A stretch of DNA of 54,958 bases from positions 1 to 54,958 of the IMG/VR virus record IMGVR_UViG_3300020214_002535; one strand, written 5' to 3'. The DNA is from a virus. The position numbers and the translations under genes are program-made. The notes under the pieces were generated by a model that saw only the letters and a program-made list of their open reading frames with translations, was not told the origin of the DNA and made no database searches. Below are positions 1 through 8,745 of the stretch, piece after piece. Position 1 is the stretch's first letter, and each line of letters begins with the position of its first letter.

Positions 1-536
1 GGATAATCATTAAAAAACTCAACCTTGATGTGAGACTCATCAATCTCCCATCCTGACTCTGTCACACATCCTAAAACAGCCCCGTGATAACAAGCTATGT
101 TAATCTTGCCCGGCTCTGGTTTGACGTCTTTCCATCCTTCTTCGTCGAACAAAGAATAAACGCACCAATTGTATCCTGGGTGGAACTCATAAACACCGCT
201 TTTCTTGTATAGATGTACTCGAGGATTATTCAATGCCTGTACAATAGGAGATACGGCATCCTGTCTAGATAGATTCGTCAAATTACCATCATGATTGCCT
301 AGAGTTAGATGAACTTGGGCAACCTCAGCCATAGATTCCAACCACCATGTAAGTTGATCAATATATTCAGGAGTGATACCTGTTGTCTTGGTATGAAAGA
401 TATCTCCTCCGACAAAGATATGATCAACTTTGTTTTTCTTGCAATCTTTTATAAAAGCAGAAAATACTTCACGATATTCATCATGTCTACTCAATCCGCG
501 CCAGTGAACGTCGGCGAGGTGTGCTATAATAGCCAT
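1..536 (-). CDS. SbcD/Mre11-type metallophosphoesterase (T4 gp47-like), partial
   Basis: The reading frame starts at 536 and runs off the left edge, leaving 178 residues of the N-terminal part. Visible phosphoesterase motifs are DVHW (D9, H11), GGD (D45) and GNHD (N81, H82, D83), with a later H151 in a CYHG motif. These are the metal ligands of the calcineurin-like fold used by SbcD, Mre11 and T4 gp47. Such proteins form a complex with an SbcC/gp46 ATPase and resect DNA ends for recombination. The partner gene is probably beyond the window. No clear Shine-Dalgarno sequence precedes the ATG. The family is clear; the exact gp47 role is inferred from the phage context. Confidence 0.88.
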   Translation of the reverse strand, partial: MAIIAHLADVHWRGLSRHDEYREVFSAFIKDCKKNKVDHIFVGGDIFHTKTTGITPEYIDQLTWWLESMAEVAQVHLTLGNHDGNLTNLSRQDAVSPIVQALNNPRVHLYKKSGVYEFHPGYNWCVYSLFDEEGWKDVKPEPGKINIACYHGAVLGCVTESGWEIDESHIKVEFFNDY

Positions 537-581
537 TAGTTAATTACAATATACTATGCGAAAGTAATGTTCAATAACTGT

Positions 582-1553
582 TTAAAACCTGAAACTTGAT
601 GAAACAAATTTATCTAATTTTGTCAAAAACCTATCTTCCCAAAATAAAGGTTTTGCAATATTCAATGCATCTTCAAACTCTGCCTTAGACATGTTACCAG
701 GATCTCCCCATGGTCGAACGTCGACAACAACAACATCTACATTATATTCTTGTAGCTTCTTTACGATCTTAGGAGTTTTCTTGTCCCACATGTCACCATC
801 AAGAGCTAAAGCGACTGGAGTGTTATGAAGGAGAATTTTATTAAGAACTTCGTGACGTTCATCAAGGTCGGAGCCCAACAAGGCTGTTGTGTTTTCAGGA
901 CACTTAACAAGGTCGAATGGGCCTTCAACTAAGGTCAGTCTTTTTGACCAGTCAATGTTGATCTCATTGAAGACAATGGGGTTTTTATCGACGTCAGGAT
1001 TATCATACTTAGGTTTTCGATCTTTGTCTATGGCTCGAGCTGCAAAGTAATTCAGCTCTCCGTTGCAATCAAAAGACGGCATAATGACCCTGCGTTTCCA
1101 ACGAACTTCATCCGATATACCAAACTTGAAGTACCAAGTATCACGATCCGTCAATCCTCTAGAATAGACGTATCGCCACGCCGCCTTGACATCAGGATCC
1201 ATATCATTTGCCAATGCCAACAATCGAAAATCTTTTGGTAGCTCAATCTTTTGGTTTTTTTCGATATCTGCAGTTATCAGGCTTGATTTGCCACCATGAC
1301 CTGTTAATTCTCGATATGCGTTGAGGTGTTCCTGCGTTCCGTATTTTCGTAATAGTGGAGCAAGGCTTCGGGCCTTCCATCCGCATACCCAACAGTGAGA
1401 GACGCAGCTGGGCAAAAGAATTGAAAGTTTCTTTTTTTGTGCGTCTAAAGGATTACAAATTGGGCATTTAACATCAAAATTATTATTTTTTGATAATCTT
1501 CCTTTTCCAAAAACTGACTCAATCAGTTTGACTAGGCTCGTTAACGATGCCAT
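582..1553 (-). CDS. DNA primase, zinc-ribbon plus Toprim
   Basis: This 323-residue protein has an N-terminal zinc-binding ribbon (C30, C33 and C54, C57) and a Toprim domain with the catalytic glutamate in LVEGPFD (E210) and a DxD pair in LDGD (D252, D254). Length and architecture match compact phage primases such as T4 gp61 rather than helicase-fused T7 gp4. It would make RNA primers for lagging-strand synthesis together with a separate replicative helicase not present here. The first 35 bases overlap the end of the upstream homing-endonuclease gene. An AGAAG stretch upstream of the ATG may serve as ribosome binding site. Confidence 0.88.
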   Translation of the reverse strand: MASLTSLVKLIESVFGKGRLSKNNNFDVKCPICNPLDAQKKKLSILLPSCVSHCWVCGWKARSLAPLLRKYGTQEHLNAYRELTGHGGKSSLITADIEKNQKIELPKDFRLLALANDMDPDVKAAWRYVYSRGLTDRDTWYFKFGISDEVRWKRRVIMPSFDCNGELNYFAARAIDKDRKPKYDNPDVDKNPIVFNEINIDWSKRLTLVEGPFDLVKCPENTTALLGSDLDERHEVLNKILLHNTPVALALDGDMWDKKTPKIVKKLQEYNVDVVVVDVRPWGDPGNMSKAEFEDALNIAKPLFWEDRFLTKLDKFVSSSFRF

Positions 1554-2535
1554 TTAACGCTTCTTCTCTTTCTCGTCTTTTTCTTTCTGCTCTTTCAAGC
1601 GCTCTAATCTTATTTGATTTAGCGTTTTTTCTTTTTGCTTCTTCTGATTGAGGTTTCCCATATGCAGGGTTTTTTGATCCTAACTTAGCCTGTCTGCATT
1701 TTACAATTTCTTCTTTTTGATCAAGCTTTTCTTTTTTCTTTTTTTCAATAAATTCTAAACGTTTTTTTCTCATTTTTTCTTTTGTTTCTTCGGAGACAAA
1801 ATGGCCCAAGAGTTTTTTTCTAATTTTTTCTTTCATTTCCTCAGAAGGTTTCCACCCATCACGAGATTTTTTTTGTTTTTCTCTGTATTCCTGAGAAGAC
1901 CAATTTTTTTTGGCATCTTCGCTTTTTTTCATTTTTACTTCTGGGTCTGAACAGTGTTCTTTCATTAAATCACTTTTTAATTTTTTAGTTTCAGACCTGT
2001 TTTGTCCTTCGACTCGCGCTTCGTGCGTTACCGAATTTCTTGCAAGCTCTAGCGAACGTAACATATGCTCTTTTCCAGCTTCGGTCGAAATCCAACTTTT
2101 CATTGCTTTGCTTTTTTTATTTTTTGTATTTTCACTATTTTGAATTTTAACTAATTTTTCTCTTTCTTTTTGGTTTGACCATCTAGATTTCATCCTATCT
2201 GACCTTCTTACTTTTTCAACTTTTGAAATTCCGCTTAAACCTTCTCCACCCTTTGTGAAATTACATCCAAAATCTTCATCAGAAACGTGGTATCCTTTAG
2301 CTAAAGTTTTGTATTCCTTTATTAAGTCAATTTCTTTTTTGTTTGCTTCATTTTCATCGTGCGTTTCAAAAACAACGATTCTTTGAATTCCAAATCTTTT
2401 TGAAATCGCAGAGTGTTTTTTATTTCTTTTAAGCTGATCTACTCTTCTTTTAGAGCCTTTACCAACATAAAAGATTCTTGGATTTGTTTCTAAAGTCTTG
2501 TCTACGTAGACGAATTTTTTTGTGATAGTATGCAT
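1519..2535 (-). CDS. GIY-YIG homing endonuclease with NUMOD-type repeats
   Basis: Residues 9-27 carry a GIY-YIG signature of the VY...FYVGKG kind, followed by a basic segment and a conserved acidic helix (EIDLIKEY). The C-terminal two thirds is Lys/Glu-rich with repeated SEE-x-K-x-K motifs and a NPAYGKPQSEEAK segment typical of NUMOD3 DNA-binding modules. I place the start at 2535 because a GAGGG ribosome binding site lies four bases before it; a longer form from 2553 is possible. The gene overlaps the 3' end of the RuvC gene by 34 bases and the primase start by 35 bases. It probably behaves as a selfish free-standing endonuclease. Confidence 0.85.
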   Translation of the reverse strand: MHTITKKFVYVDKTLETNPRIFYVGKGSKRRVDQLKRNKKHSAISKRFGIQRIVVFETHDENEANKKEIDLIKEYKTLAKGYHVSDEDFGCNFTKGGEGLSGISKVEKVRRSDRMKSRWSNQKEREKLVKIQNSENTKNKKSKAMKSWISTEAGKEHMLRSLELARNSVTHEARVEGQNRSETKKLKSDLMKEHCSDPEVKMKKSEDAKKNWSSQEYREKQKKSRDGWKPSEEMKEKIRKKLLGHFVSEETKEKMRKKRLEFIEKKKKEKLDQKEEIVKCRQAKLGSKNPAYGKPQSEEAKRKNAKSNKIRALERAERKRREREEALNGIVNEPSQTD

Positions 2536-3074
2536 GTTGCCCTCGCTACACAATAACTATCAGTTGCGTCTCTAGACCAATCAACTATTTCACCGTTTTT
2601 CTTTGTTGGCCAGGTGATGTGTTTTAGGTCGTGTTCTGCCATGTACTTGAAGACCTGTTCCTTGCCGCTCATCCCGGCGAGCGACGTCCTCTGTATCTTG
2701 ATTCCGCACAACTTTCGAGCCGAGGAAGATGCGATATACTCCGGATCTACCTTGAATATTTCGCGAGAGATATAGGACGTGATGCCGTTGAATCTCATTA
2801 GGGTTGTGATGGTGGTTGCGGAGGACATTCCTGTTCGAAATCCCATCAGGGGTTCCTCAAGAACAACCTTATAGGTTCCTGGATATTTTTTGGAGAGGTT
2901 GTGAAGCTCGAGGGCCGTGAGGTCGGCTTTTTCCCATAAGGTCTTGCATTTTTTAAATTCGATGTGATCCAGGTGAAGAATGTGGGATCCTCGGTCGTCA
3001 GGTTGAATGTCAGGATTGACTATGCAAACCCCTGTCACCGAAGTTGAAACATCTAAACCCAAAATTAATTTCAT
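2502..3074 (-). CDS. RuvC-like Holliday junction resolvase
   Basis: The 190-residue protein begins with the RNase H-fold strand LILGLDVSTSVTG, giving the first acidic ligand D8. Further candidate ligands are E73/E74 in VVLEEP and D169/D172 in WSRDATDSY near the C-terminus. This D-E-D-D arrangement is that of RuvC-type crossover junction endonucleases, which resolve branched DNA before packaging. T4 uses an unrelated endonuclease VII, so this phage appears to use a RuvC type. The last four bases of the methyltransferase gene overlap its start. Its 3' end has been invaded by the homing-endonuclease ORF without disrupting the resolvase frame. Confidence 0.85.
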   Translation of the reverse strand: MKLILGLDVSTSVTGVCIVNPDIQPDDRGSHILHLDHIEFKKCKTLWEKADLTALELHNLSKKYPGTYKVVLEEPLMGFRTGMSSATTITTLMRFNGITSYISREIFKVDPEYIASSSARKLCGIKIQRTSLAGMSGKEQVFKYMAEHDLKHITWPTKKNGEIVDWSRDATDSYCVARATCILSQKNSST

Positions 3075-3700
3075 GAATTAAAAACGTTTTGATTAAAGAT
3101 AGAAAGATCTTTTTTTCTTTTTAAAAGAACTGGTTCTCCAGAAATTGGTGTAGATAATTCCCAATTAGAATTTTTAGCTAGAAAATCGTCGACAGCAGGT
3201 TTTACGCCGTGCTTTTCAGTTTCAATTCTTTTGGTTGCGTTTTGCAAAGATTCATAACCTTCTCTTTCAGAATACCACAGGTCTTTTTCAGACCAGCGAC
3301 CGTGATAATCATCAATGATAACGAGACTGTTCTCATGGGTTAAGGAATCCAAATACTCAAGTTCCTTGGATACCGTGTAATAGTTGTGATCGCCGTCTAG
3401 CAGCAAAACATCAAACTTCTTTTTCTCCTCACAAAACTTTGGAAACAAATTAAGGCTGCTATCTTGACAAAGAAACATTTTTTGAGAAGGTATCATGTCT
3501 ATGTTATTTAAAGTTATCAATAATGATTCCTGTAAAAGAATATCAACACCGATGAATTCGAAGTCTTTATGAACTCTAGATAAAAAAATGATGATGGGTA
3601 TCGTCGTAGCACCTTTGCATAATCCTACTTCTAAAACTCTTGGGTTTTTTACCTTAGATAGATAATTCTTGATTCCAGATATGTATCCGTGATATGCCAT
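3071..3700 (-). CDS. Class I SAM methyltransferase (Methyltransf_24-like)
   Basis: This 209-residue protein shows a Rossmann motif I (RVLEVGLCKGATT, residues 21-33), an acidic strand (GVDI, 51-54), and the motif LLLDGDHNYYTV (99-110). The latter is characteristic of class 24 methyltransferases related to sugar O-methyltransferases. A second acidic pair follows in VIIDDYHG. Substrate cannot be read from sequence; related enzymes methylate sugars or small molecules. It lies between virion and recombination genes, about 21 kb from the sugar island, so it may be unrelated to that pathway. It overlaps the RuvC start by four bases, suggesting translational coupling. Confidence 0.75.
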   Translation of the reverse strand: MAYHGYISGIKNYLSKVKNPRVLEVGLCKGATTIPIIIFLSRVHKDFEFIGVDILLQESLLITLNNIDMIPSQKMFLCQDSSLNLFPKFCEEKKKFDVLLLDGDHNYYTVSKELEYLDSLTHENSLVIIDDYHGRWSEKDLWYSEREGYESLQNATKRIETEKHGVKPAVDDFLAKNSNWELSTPISGEPVLLKRKKDLSIFNQNVFNS

Positions 3701-3740
3701 GGCAAAATATTACCTTCTAAAGTGTTTTGGTAAAATCCTG

Positions 3741-4148
3741 TTAAAGTAGACCCATATCTTTTAATTCTATTTCCGTCAATATTTTATAGTCAACGTCGTG
3801 ATCGTTGCACCATTCTATGGCTGCCTTTATTTTTTTGATCACAGTTGATTGTTGAAGCTTTCTAGAAGGTTTAATCTCTATGACGACTTTCTTTCCATCT
3901 TTATATTCAACTTGAAAATCTGGGTAATACTTTCTTTTCTTTTTAGACTTCTTATTAGAAACGTATTCTATCACAAGCTTTTCATAAGACCATGTTACAA
4001 CATCTGGATTTGAATCTAGATAGACCATGTATTTTGATTCCCATCCTGAACGATACTTGCATTCACCAGCAATTGGAGAAACGTGGACGCCTCTATGATA
4101 ATGACCTTTTCGTTTACGGCGTCTCTTTTTACGAATCTTTTTTGGCAT
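3741..4148 (-). CDS. Head-completion nuclease, T4 gp4-like (TnsA-type PD-(D/E)XK)
   Basis: The 135-residue protein opens with a very basic tail (KKIRKKRRRKRK) and then has the restriction-endonuclease-fold pattern E37 (YRSGWES), D77 (YYPDF) and E91-x-K93 (VVIEIKP). The arrangement matches, motif by motif, my recollection of T4 gp4, a head-completion protein with a TnsA-like nuclease fold. The same YRS-W-E, LD-NP-(D/E), IEIKP and (R/K)ILTE elements occur in the same order. In T4 this protein acts on filled heads before tail joining. It sits directly beside long virion-type genes, which fits. Confidence 0.82.
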   Translation of the reverse strand: MPKKIRKKRRRKRKGHYHRGVHVSPIAGECKYRSGWESKYMVYLDSNPDVVTWSYEKLVIEYVSNKKSKKKRKYYPDFQVEYKDGKKVVIEIKPSRKLQQSTVIKKIKAAIEWCNDHDVDYKILTEIELKDMGLL

Positions 4149-4149
4149 G

Positions 4150-6609
4150 TTAAAAATCGTATTTAACCTTGAAGAGTATCTTGTCTGAAAATCTCTTCAT
4201 AATAGGCTGCGCAAGTTGAGTCTTCATGATTACGTTTAAATTATCATCATGAAAATTGATGCCAGTGATGTAAACAAAATTTGGATCTGGCTCATTAGGA
4301 CGATTCGTAGATGGAATATTTTTATAAGAAGGATTTGAAGAAGAATTTAAATAGTTCGTAGGAGCTAAAACGTCAGTTCTTAAAACATGAATATTTTGCT
4401 CACCTTTAAATGACATTTCATATTGATTTTCACCAAAGAAATATAAGTGAGGATTCTTGATAACAACGATACCTTCATTATAAAAAATTGTTCCAACTGA
4501 ATTCCATGTGCAATGAGACGTCAAAGAATCTGCTCGATATAAAGTGCCATTTCCATCATCTTTTATCGTTATGCTAATTGTCCCACCTGAACCTGATAAA
4601 TTAGAATCCGTTATAGAAAAACTTCCTGGCAAAATTCTTATTCCATAAAATAAATTGCTAATATCAAAGAAAACGACTTGATTTGATGAACCGTCTGCCG
4701 TCTTATACGCAGTAGAAAAAACTATATTTTTTTGTGCATTGTAAAAACCTTGAAAAGTCAAATCGATTGAGGACAAGATGACGTCGAAGACAAATGCAAA
4801 TTGGCCGGCAGCGGCGTGTCGAGGTTTTGAAGGTGTAAATCCCGTTATTGATTGCTTGATATATTCATTTTCTTTTTCATCAGTCGTATTTGAATCATTT
4901 CTTAGCGCTATAGTAGCCATATTATTTAAGCTTATAAATCCCTCTAGAGGATTTCCTAAGTCATCTACATATGCTATTTTTTCTGGATTTTCATTTAAAA
5001 CTGAATAACTTAACGATGCAAAATCGTTGATTACTATTGATGATCCGGTTGAAAGCAACTGATAATTGGGATAAAAATTTCCATCATCACAAGGCAAAAT
5101 CATCAAATTTCGTTTTCTAACAGCTGGTTGATCATACAAAATTTGATTTGCTGGTGTTTCTACATTTGGATCTGTGTTAACCAACGTCGCAGACAAAAAC
5201 AACTGCCGCGGCGTATAGTTCGAAGCAAAATCTTTTAAAAAATTTTCAGTATTAATATAATGACCGTCTACTCCGAAAGCCATTGGAACGCTAAACGGTG
5301 TTGTCGTGATTCCATAAGCCGCTATAGCAGGTGTATATACGACTCCATTTTTTCTAGAATTATCTGATTTTAATCCTCTAATAGGCGAATCAAAAGTAAA
5401 AAACGGAGGAACGTAGAAAGCAACGTTTTTTAAATCAGAAATCCCAGTAGAACCAGATGACTCTATATCTTGGTTTGTAGTATAAAATCTTTTTATAGAA
5501 AGATCATGCACTTCTGCTTGAAGTGGATGTCTAAAAGCGAATGAATCAGGAACAACTATGTTATCATCATTAGTAAACTTGTATAATCCTTCATTATGAG
5601 CAGGTATTTTAGCAAAAAATCTTGTCATACTATTATTACCAAGATTGCTTCCTTCGTAATAGTTTCCGATGCATAGACCAGCAGAAAAAGGCGGAGAGGG
5701 TAAAGCGCTAGATGGTATTACAAACGTACCTTTTTCTATTCCGTCGATTACAAATGAACCAGTTCCGTGATTAACCGTATTGGTTCCCCATCTAACGACA
5801 GCATGATGCCAATTGTTCCACTTAAGACAATTGTCATCGGATAAAAAAACAAGGTTTTTTGGATAACTTCCATTTGAAGCTAATGATGGTGAAATATCAG
5901 CACTGTGACTTAGCTGCAATTGCAATCTAAATGCTGTAGGAAGACCATTAACATCTTTTAAAGATCCAGTTACTAAAGACAAAGCGTAGCTAGAAGATAA
6001 ATGAAAAATCGTTCCAGCTTTAAAATGTCCAGTTGAATCAAGGGAATTGTATCTTGGATTAATATGAAAATCTAAGCTAAAAGCACCAGTTAAAAGATAT
6101 CTGTTATCTACGTTTGGGTACAGTAGTGAAGAAGAAGTTGGAACAGTAGAAGAAGAAAAAAAGTTTAAACTATGATAGTTGCAATATCCCCAATGCGCAG
6201 ATGGATAAGCTCCTCGATAATAACTTGAAAGATTATCTTTGACGGCTAGTTTTTTTAAAGTGTCTGTTGTAAATATATTCGGTGGAGTAAATCTAACTAT
6301 CCCTATTTCTGTCTGCTTTTTAAAAGAGATAGAAGCGTCATTAACTCCGGTTAAGTAATTTTGTAGGTTTATGTATTTATTTTTATTATTATCATTTTTT
6401 AAATAATTCCAAGATTTAAATAGAGTAGATTCATTAAACGGTGAATCAGGATTGTCTATCTCAAGAATATCTTTTTCTATCTTAGAATGCCTTGCAAATA
6501 CGAAAATAGATCCAGTTATACCACTTGAGCTAAAGGAATAATATTTCGATGGATTTGTGGCAACCGTTATGGTTTGAAAATCAGATGGATTGACCTTAAA
6601 AATAGACAT
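4150..6609 (-). CDS. Virion structural protein with LamG/concanavalin-like domain
   Basis: This is an 819-residue Ser/Asn/Tyr-rich protein. A LamG-type beta-sandwich lies at roughly residues 170-330, recognisable from its core W-NNWHHAVVRW segment near residue 265 followed by GSFVIDG. Such domains often bind glycans or proteins on phage appendages. The C-terminal 115 residues, starting with GTIFYNEGIVVI near residue 703 and ending ILFKVKYDF, resemble the C-terminus of the next gene, suggesting a shared attachment domain. It is probably a tail, baseplate or fibre component. Only one base separates it from the gp4-like gene. Confidence 0.68.
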   Translation of the reverse strand: MSIFKVNPSDFQTITVATNPSKYYSFSSSGITGSIFVFARHSKIEKDILEIDNPDSPFNESTLFKSWNYLKNDNNKNKYINLQNYLTGVNDASISFKKQTEIGIVRFTPPNIFTTDTLKKLAVKDNLSSYYRGAYPSAHWGYCNYHSLNFFSSSTVPTSSSLLYPNVDNRYLLTGAFSLDFHINPRYNSLDSTGHFKAGTIFHLSSSYALSLVTGSLKDVNGLPTAFRLQLQLSHSADISPSLASNGSYPKNLVFLSDDNCLKWNNWHHAVVRWGTNTVNHGTGSFVIDGIEKGTFVIPSSALPSPPFSAGLCIGNYYEGSNLGNNSMTRFFAKIPAHNEGLYKFTNDDNIVVPDSFAFRHPLQAEVHDLSIKRFYTTNQDIESSGSTGISDLKNVAFYVPPFFTFDSPIRGLKSDNSRKNGVVYTPAIAAYGITTTPFSVPMAFGVDGHYINTENFLKDFASNYTPRQLFLSATLVNTDPNVETPANQILYDQPAVRKRNLMILPCDDGNFYPNYQLLSTGSSIVINDFASLSYSVLNENPEKIAYVDDLGNPLEGFISLNNMATIALRNDSNTTDEKENEYIKQSITGFTPSKPRHAAAGQFAFVFDVILSSIDLTFQGFYNAQKNIVFSTAYKTADGSSNQVVFFDISNLFYGIRILPGSFSITDSNLSGSGGTISITIKDDGNGTLYRADSLTSHCTWNSVGTIFYNEGIVVIKNPHLYFFGENQYEMSFKGEQNIHVLRTDVLAPTNYLNSSSNPSYKNIPSTNRPNEPDPNFVYITGINFHDDNLNVIMKTQLAQPIMKRFSDKILFKVKYDF

Positions 6610-6675
6610 TACTTCTCAAGTAATTATACACTAGCAAAGAAACTGACGTCATACCAAAATGAATCAAATATTATT

Positions 6676-7884
6676 TTAGAAGTCTAGTCTAACTCTAAAA
6701 ACTAAATCTCTCTCAGGACTTTTCTCTACAGGTCTGCTTAGTTTTGCAACTGCAAGTAAGTTGTCATTTGCATCATAAAGACCAACGGATGTAATGAAAG
6801 TAAATGTTTGTTGCGTATCTTCACTTCCTGGGTCAATGACAACTATTCTATTTTGTGAATCAGCAAATGTGGGATTCGAAGAGTAGTTAAATTCATCTGC
6901 TTCTGCTCTGCAAGATATTAATGTGCTATTAATGTTTGTGACATTTTGAAATGTAATAGCGGTCAATGGCTCAGAACTAAATCTTGTTGAGCAAATGTGA
7001 TCAATAACATTGTCGATTGATGCTGAAACAATAAAGTCAGGAATAAATTTGGATACTCCTGCTGTTTCTGTTCCGGAACCTCCTAATATTGCTAATCCGC
7101 TTGGGGTCATACCATCTATAACGCCAGAAACGAATTGGCTACCTGAGGTTATCTTTTCTAAATCTAGAACTACGATTCCTCTATCATAAAATATAGTACC
7201 TACGGATCTTGTAGTGTCTGATGCGTCGACTACGTTTCCGATTTGTCCTCCAAACTCTGTATATCTTTGTGTAGAAGAACCGATGTCAGTGTATATCGAC
7301 ATCCCTAATTCAGAAGTCTTCCAAAGATTTTGTATGTCGAGCCCTCCATCATACCTGGCGAGAGATGCAGTCTGGTAAAATCTCATCGCGAATGACTCGC
7401 GCTTAATTTGATCTCTTGAAAATAATCTCTTAAATCCTATGAATAAAGCTGCGTCAATTTTATCATTTGTAGAAGTCGAATCATAAGGACTTATAAATTG
7501 TTCAGAAGCGTCGCCTAAAAGAAGCTGAGAAAATTGTCTATAGTTATCTAGTTTTTCTCTCATCATCAACGTTGAAGATGGGAAAAGTTCTTTTCCTACA
7601 GAGTCAATCCCGGAAAGAGATGAAGATGTGATCGAAGAATTTGCAAATAGTCCAACAGTACAATCAAAAATTTGATTAGCTGTTTGTAGAGTAAAATCTT
7701 GATCGTATACTGTTTGAAACAACGAAGATGTAATTCCAGGTCCTATTCCGCCTGTTACGAAAACTTGATACTTTCTTCTAGATGTAGAACCGCTGATGTC
7801 TTCTTGTATTACATCGATTAATTGATTTAAAAAAGATCTAGCAGTTTGAATATCTCTAGGTTGTAAATTCTTATAAGTTGCCAT
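6676..7884 (-). CDS. Virion structural protein, C-terminal domain shared with the LamG protein
   Basis: This 402-residue protein has no recognisable enzymatic motif. Its second half contains GTIFYDRGIVVL (from about residue 228) and ends in RDLVFRVRLDF, closely paralleling the LamG-containing protein encoded just downstream. Between these lies a region with VTNINSTLISCRAEADEFNYS and an SVGLYDANDNLLAVAKL strand pattern. The common C-terminal module suggests that the two proteins occupy equivalent sites on a baseplate or neck, or that one arose from the other by duplication and domain gain. A virion role is inferred from neighbours and protein character. Confidence 0.62.
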   Translation of the reverse strand: MATYKNLQPRDIQTARSFLNQLIDVIQEDISGSTSRRKYQVFVTGGIGPGITSSLFQTVYDQDFTLQTANQIFDCTVGLFANSSITSSSLSGIDSVGKELFPSSTLMMREKLDNYRQFSQLLLGDASEQFISPYDSTSTNDKIDAALFIGFKRLFSRDQIKRESFAMRFYQTASLARYDGGLDIQNLWKTSELGMSIYTDIGSSTQRYTEFGGQIGNVVDASDTTRSVGTIFYDRGIVVLDLEKITSGSQFVSGVIDGMTPSGLAILGGSGTETAGVSKFIPDFIVSASIDNVIDHICSTRFSSEPLTAITFQNVTNINSTLISCRAEADEFNYSSNPTFADSQNRIVVIDPGSEDTQQTFTFITSVGLYDANDNLLAVAKLSRPVEKSPERDLVFRVRLDF

Positions 7885-7909
7885 TTTTATTCAATTTCAA
7901 GTTGTTTGC

Positions 7910-7987
7910 TTAATGTTTACCAAAAATATCTTTTACTGCTAAATTCAGCAGTTTTGTTTAATATTTACCAAAATATCTTTTACTGCT
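7910..7987. repeat. Imperfect direct repeat duplicating a gene 3' end
   Basis: Two copies of a roughly 30-base segment occur at 7910-7940 and 7958-7987, differing by one substitution and one A insertion. The right copy is the C-terminal coding end of the gene at 7945-8676. The left copy lies beyond its stop codon. Without the extra A, the left copy would encode nearly the same ending (AVKDILVNIKQTT rather than AVKDILVNIKQNC). A six-base-pair hairpin (arms 7935-7940 and 7947-7952) spans the junction. Confidence 0.8.
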
Positions 7988-8676
7988 CCTGATTGCATAC
8001 CAGTAACTCTAACATAAGTCTTAATGGTATGTTTTGAAGTCCCAAGACCATAAACGTCAAACAGCGTCTGACTTAACGACTTTACCGATATGTTAAAAGT
8101 CAATTCCGAACCACCGTTAGCTGATGAAGACGAAGTTCTTGTCAAGATATACATTGCACGCTTTTGATTATCTACATTATTCGGACTAACTCTACCATCA
8201 TTCAAACGTAAAAACAAATCAGGAACATCAATTAAAAATGTTTGATCACGAAGTTCGACATCAATATTCGTCTCATTTAATAAGACTTGAGAAATTGTCA
8301 CGGTTTCAGATGACTTTAACCCACGAGTTCCACCAGTGGTATATAACGTTACAGTATCTCCAGAAACAGAAGATCCACCCGTAAATTCAAATTTTGGAAA
8401 TCTAATTAAGTTTGGGTTTGAAACTGAAATCAGTTTATACTTTTGAGCGTGAGATTGATTCGTTAATGCTTCAAATATAGGAGTATTTTTTTCAATTTTT
8501 TCTTTCCCAACAGAACGTCCATATTTTGAAATGATTCCGTAATTAACTTCATCATCGCCTAAAGCAAATTTAAAAAAGCTAAAAGAACCATCATTTCTAG
8601 ATAAGAGCTGTCTACCAGTATCAGTCAATACAGCATCTAAAATAATATTGTTTGTGCTGTGATCAAGAAATCCCAT
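7945..8676 (-). CDS. Putative virion structural protein (FLDHSTNNI family)
   Basis: The 243-residue protein begins MGFLDHSTNNIILDAVLTDT followed by GRQLLSRNDGSFSFFKFALGDDEVNY. That N-terminal block resembles the start of phage appendage or tail proteins that have an LT-x-x-G-R-x-x-x-A pattern. A weaker version occurs in the 327-residue protein encoded at 16570-17553. The rest is predicted beta-rich with no enzymatic motif. A diverged second copy of the gene's last 30 bases lies just beyond its stop codon, so the 3' end has been remodelled. Function beyond a probable structural role is unknown. Confidence 0.58.
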   Translation of the reverse strand: MGFLDHSTNNIILDAVLTDTGRQLLSRNDGSFSFFKFALGDDEVNYGIISKYGRSVGKEKIEKNTPIFEALTNQSHAQKYKLISVSNPNLIRFPKFEFTGGSSVSGDTVTLYTTGGTRGLKSSETVTISQVLLNETNIDVELRDQTFLIDVPDLFLRLNDGRVSPNNVDNQKRAMYILTRTSSSSANGGSELTFNISVKSLSQTLFDVYGLGTSKHTIKTYVRVTGMQSGAVKDILVNIKQNC

Positions 8677-8745
8677 AAATCCTCATTAAAATCTTACATG
8701 TAATTATCAATAAAGTAAACTTTTTAATCTTTTTATGTCTTTTAT

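Noticed and set aside
541-581. A promoter for the metallophosphoesterase gene (TTGAAC and TATATT with a 15-base spacer on the minus strand)
   Set aside because: The spacer is too short and the match weak; the region is simply AT-rich.
6621-6628. TATAATTA on the minus strand before a structural gene, resembling a T4 late promoter (TATAAATA); a similar GATAATTA at 8701-8708
   Set aside because: Neither matches the T4 consensus exactly, the distances to the start codons differ (about 12 and 24 bases), and such AT-rich octamers are expected by chance here.
7935-7952. Six-base-pair hairpin at the end of the 243-residue structural gene as a terminator
   Set aside because: It overlaps the stop codon, and the run of T needed for a minus-strand terminator is missing; T residues follow only on the other strand.
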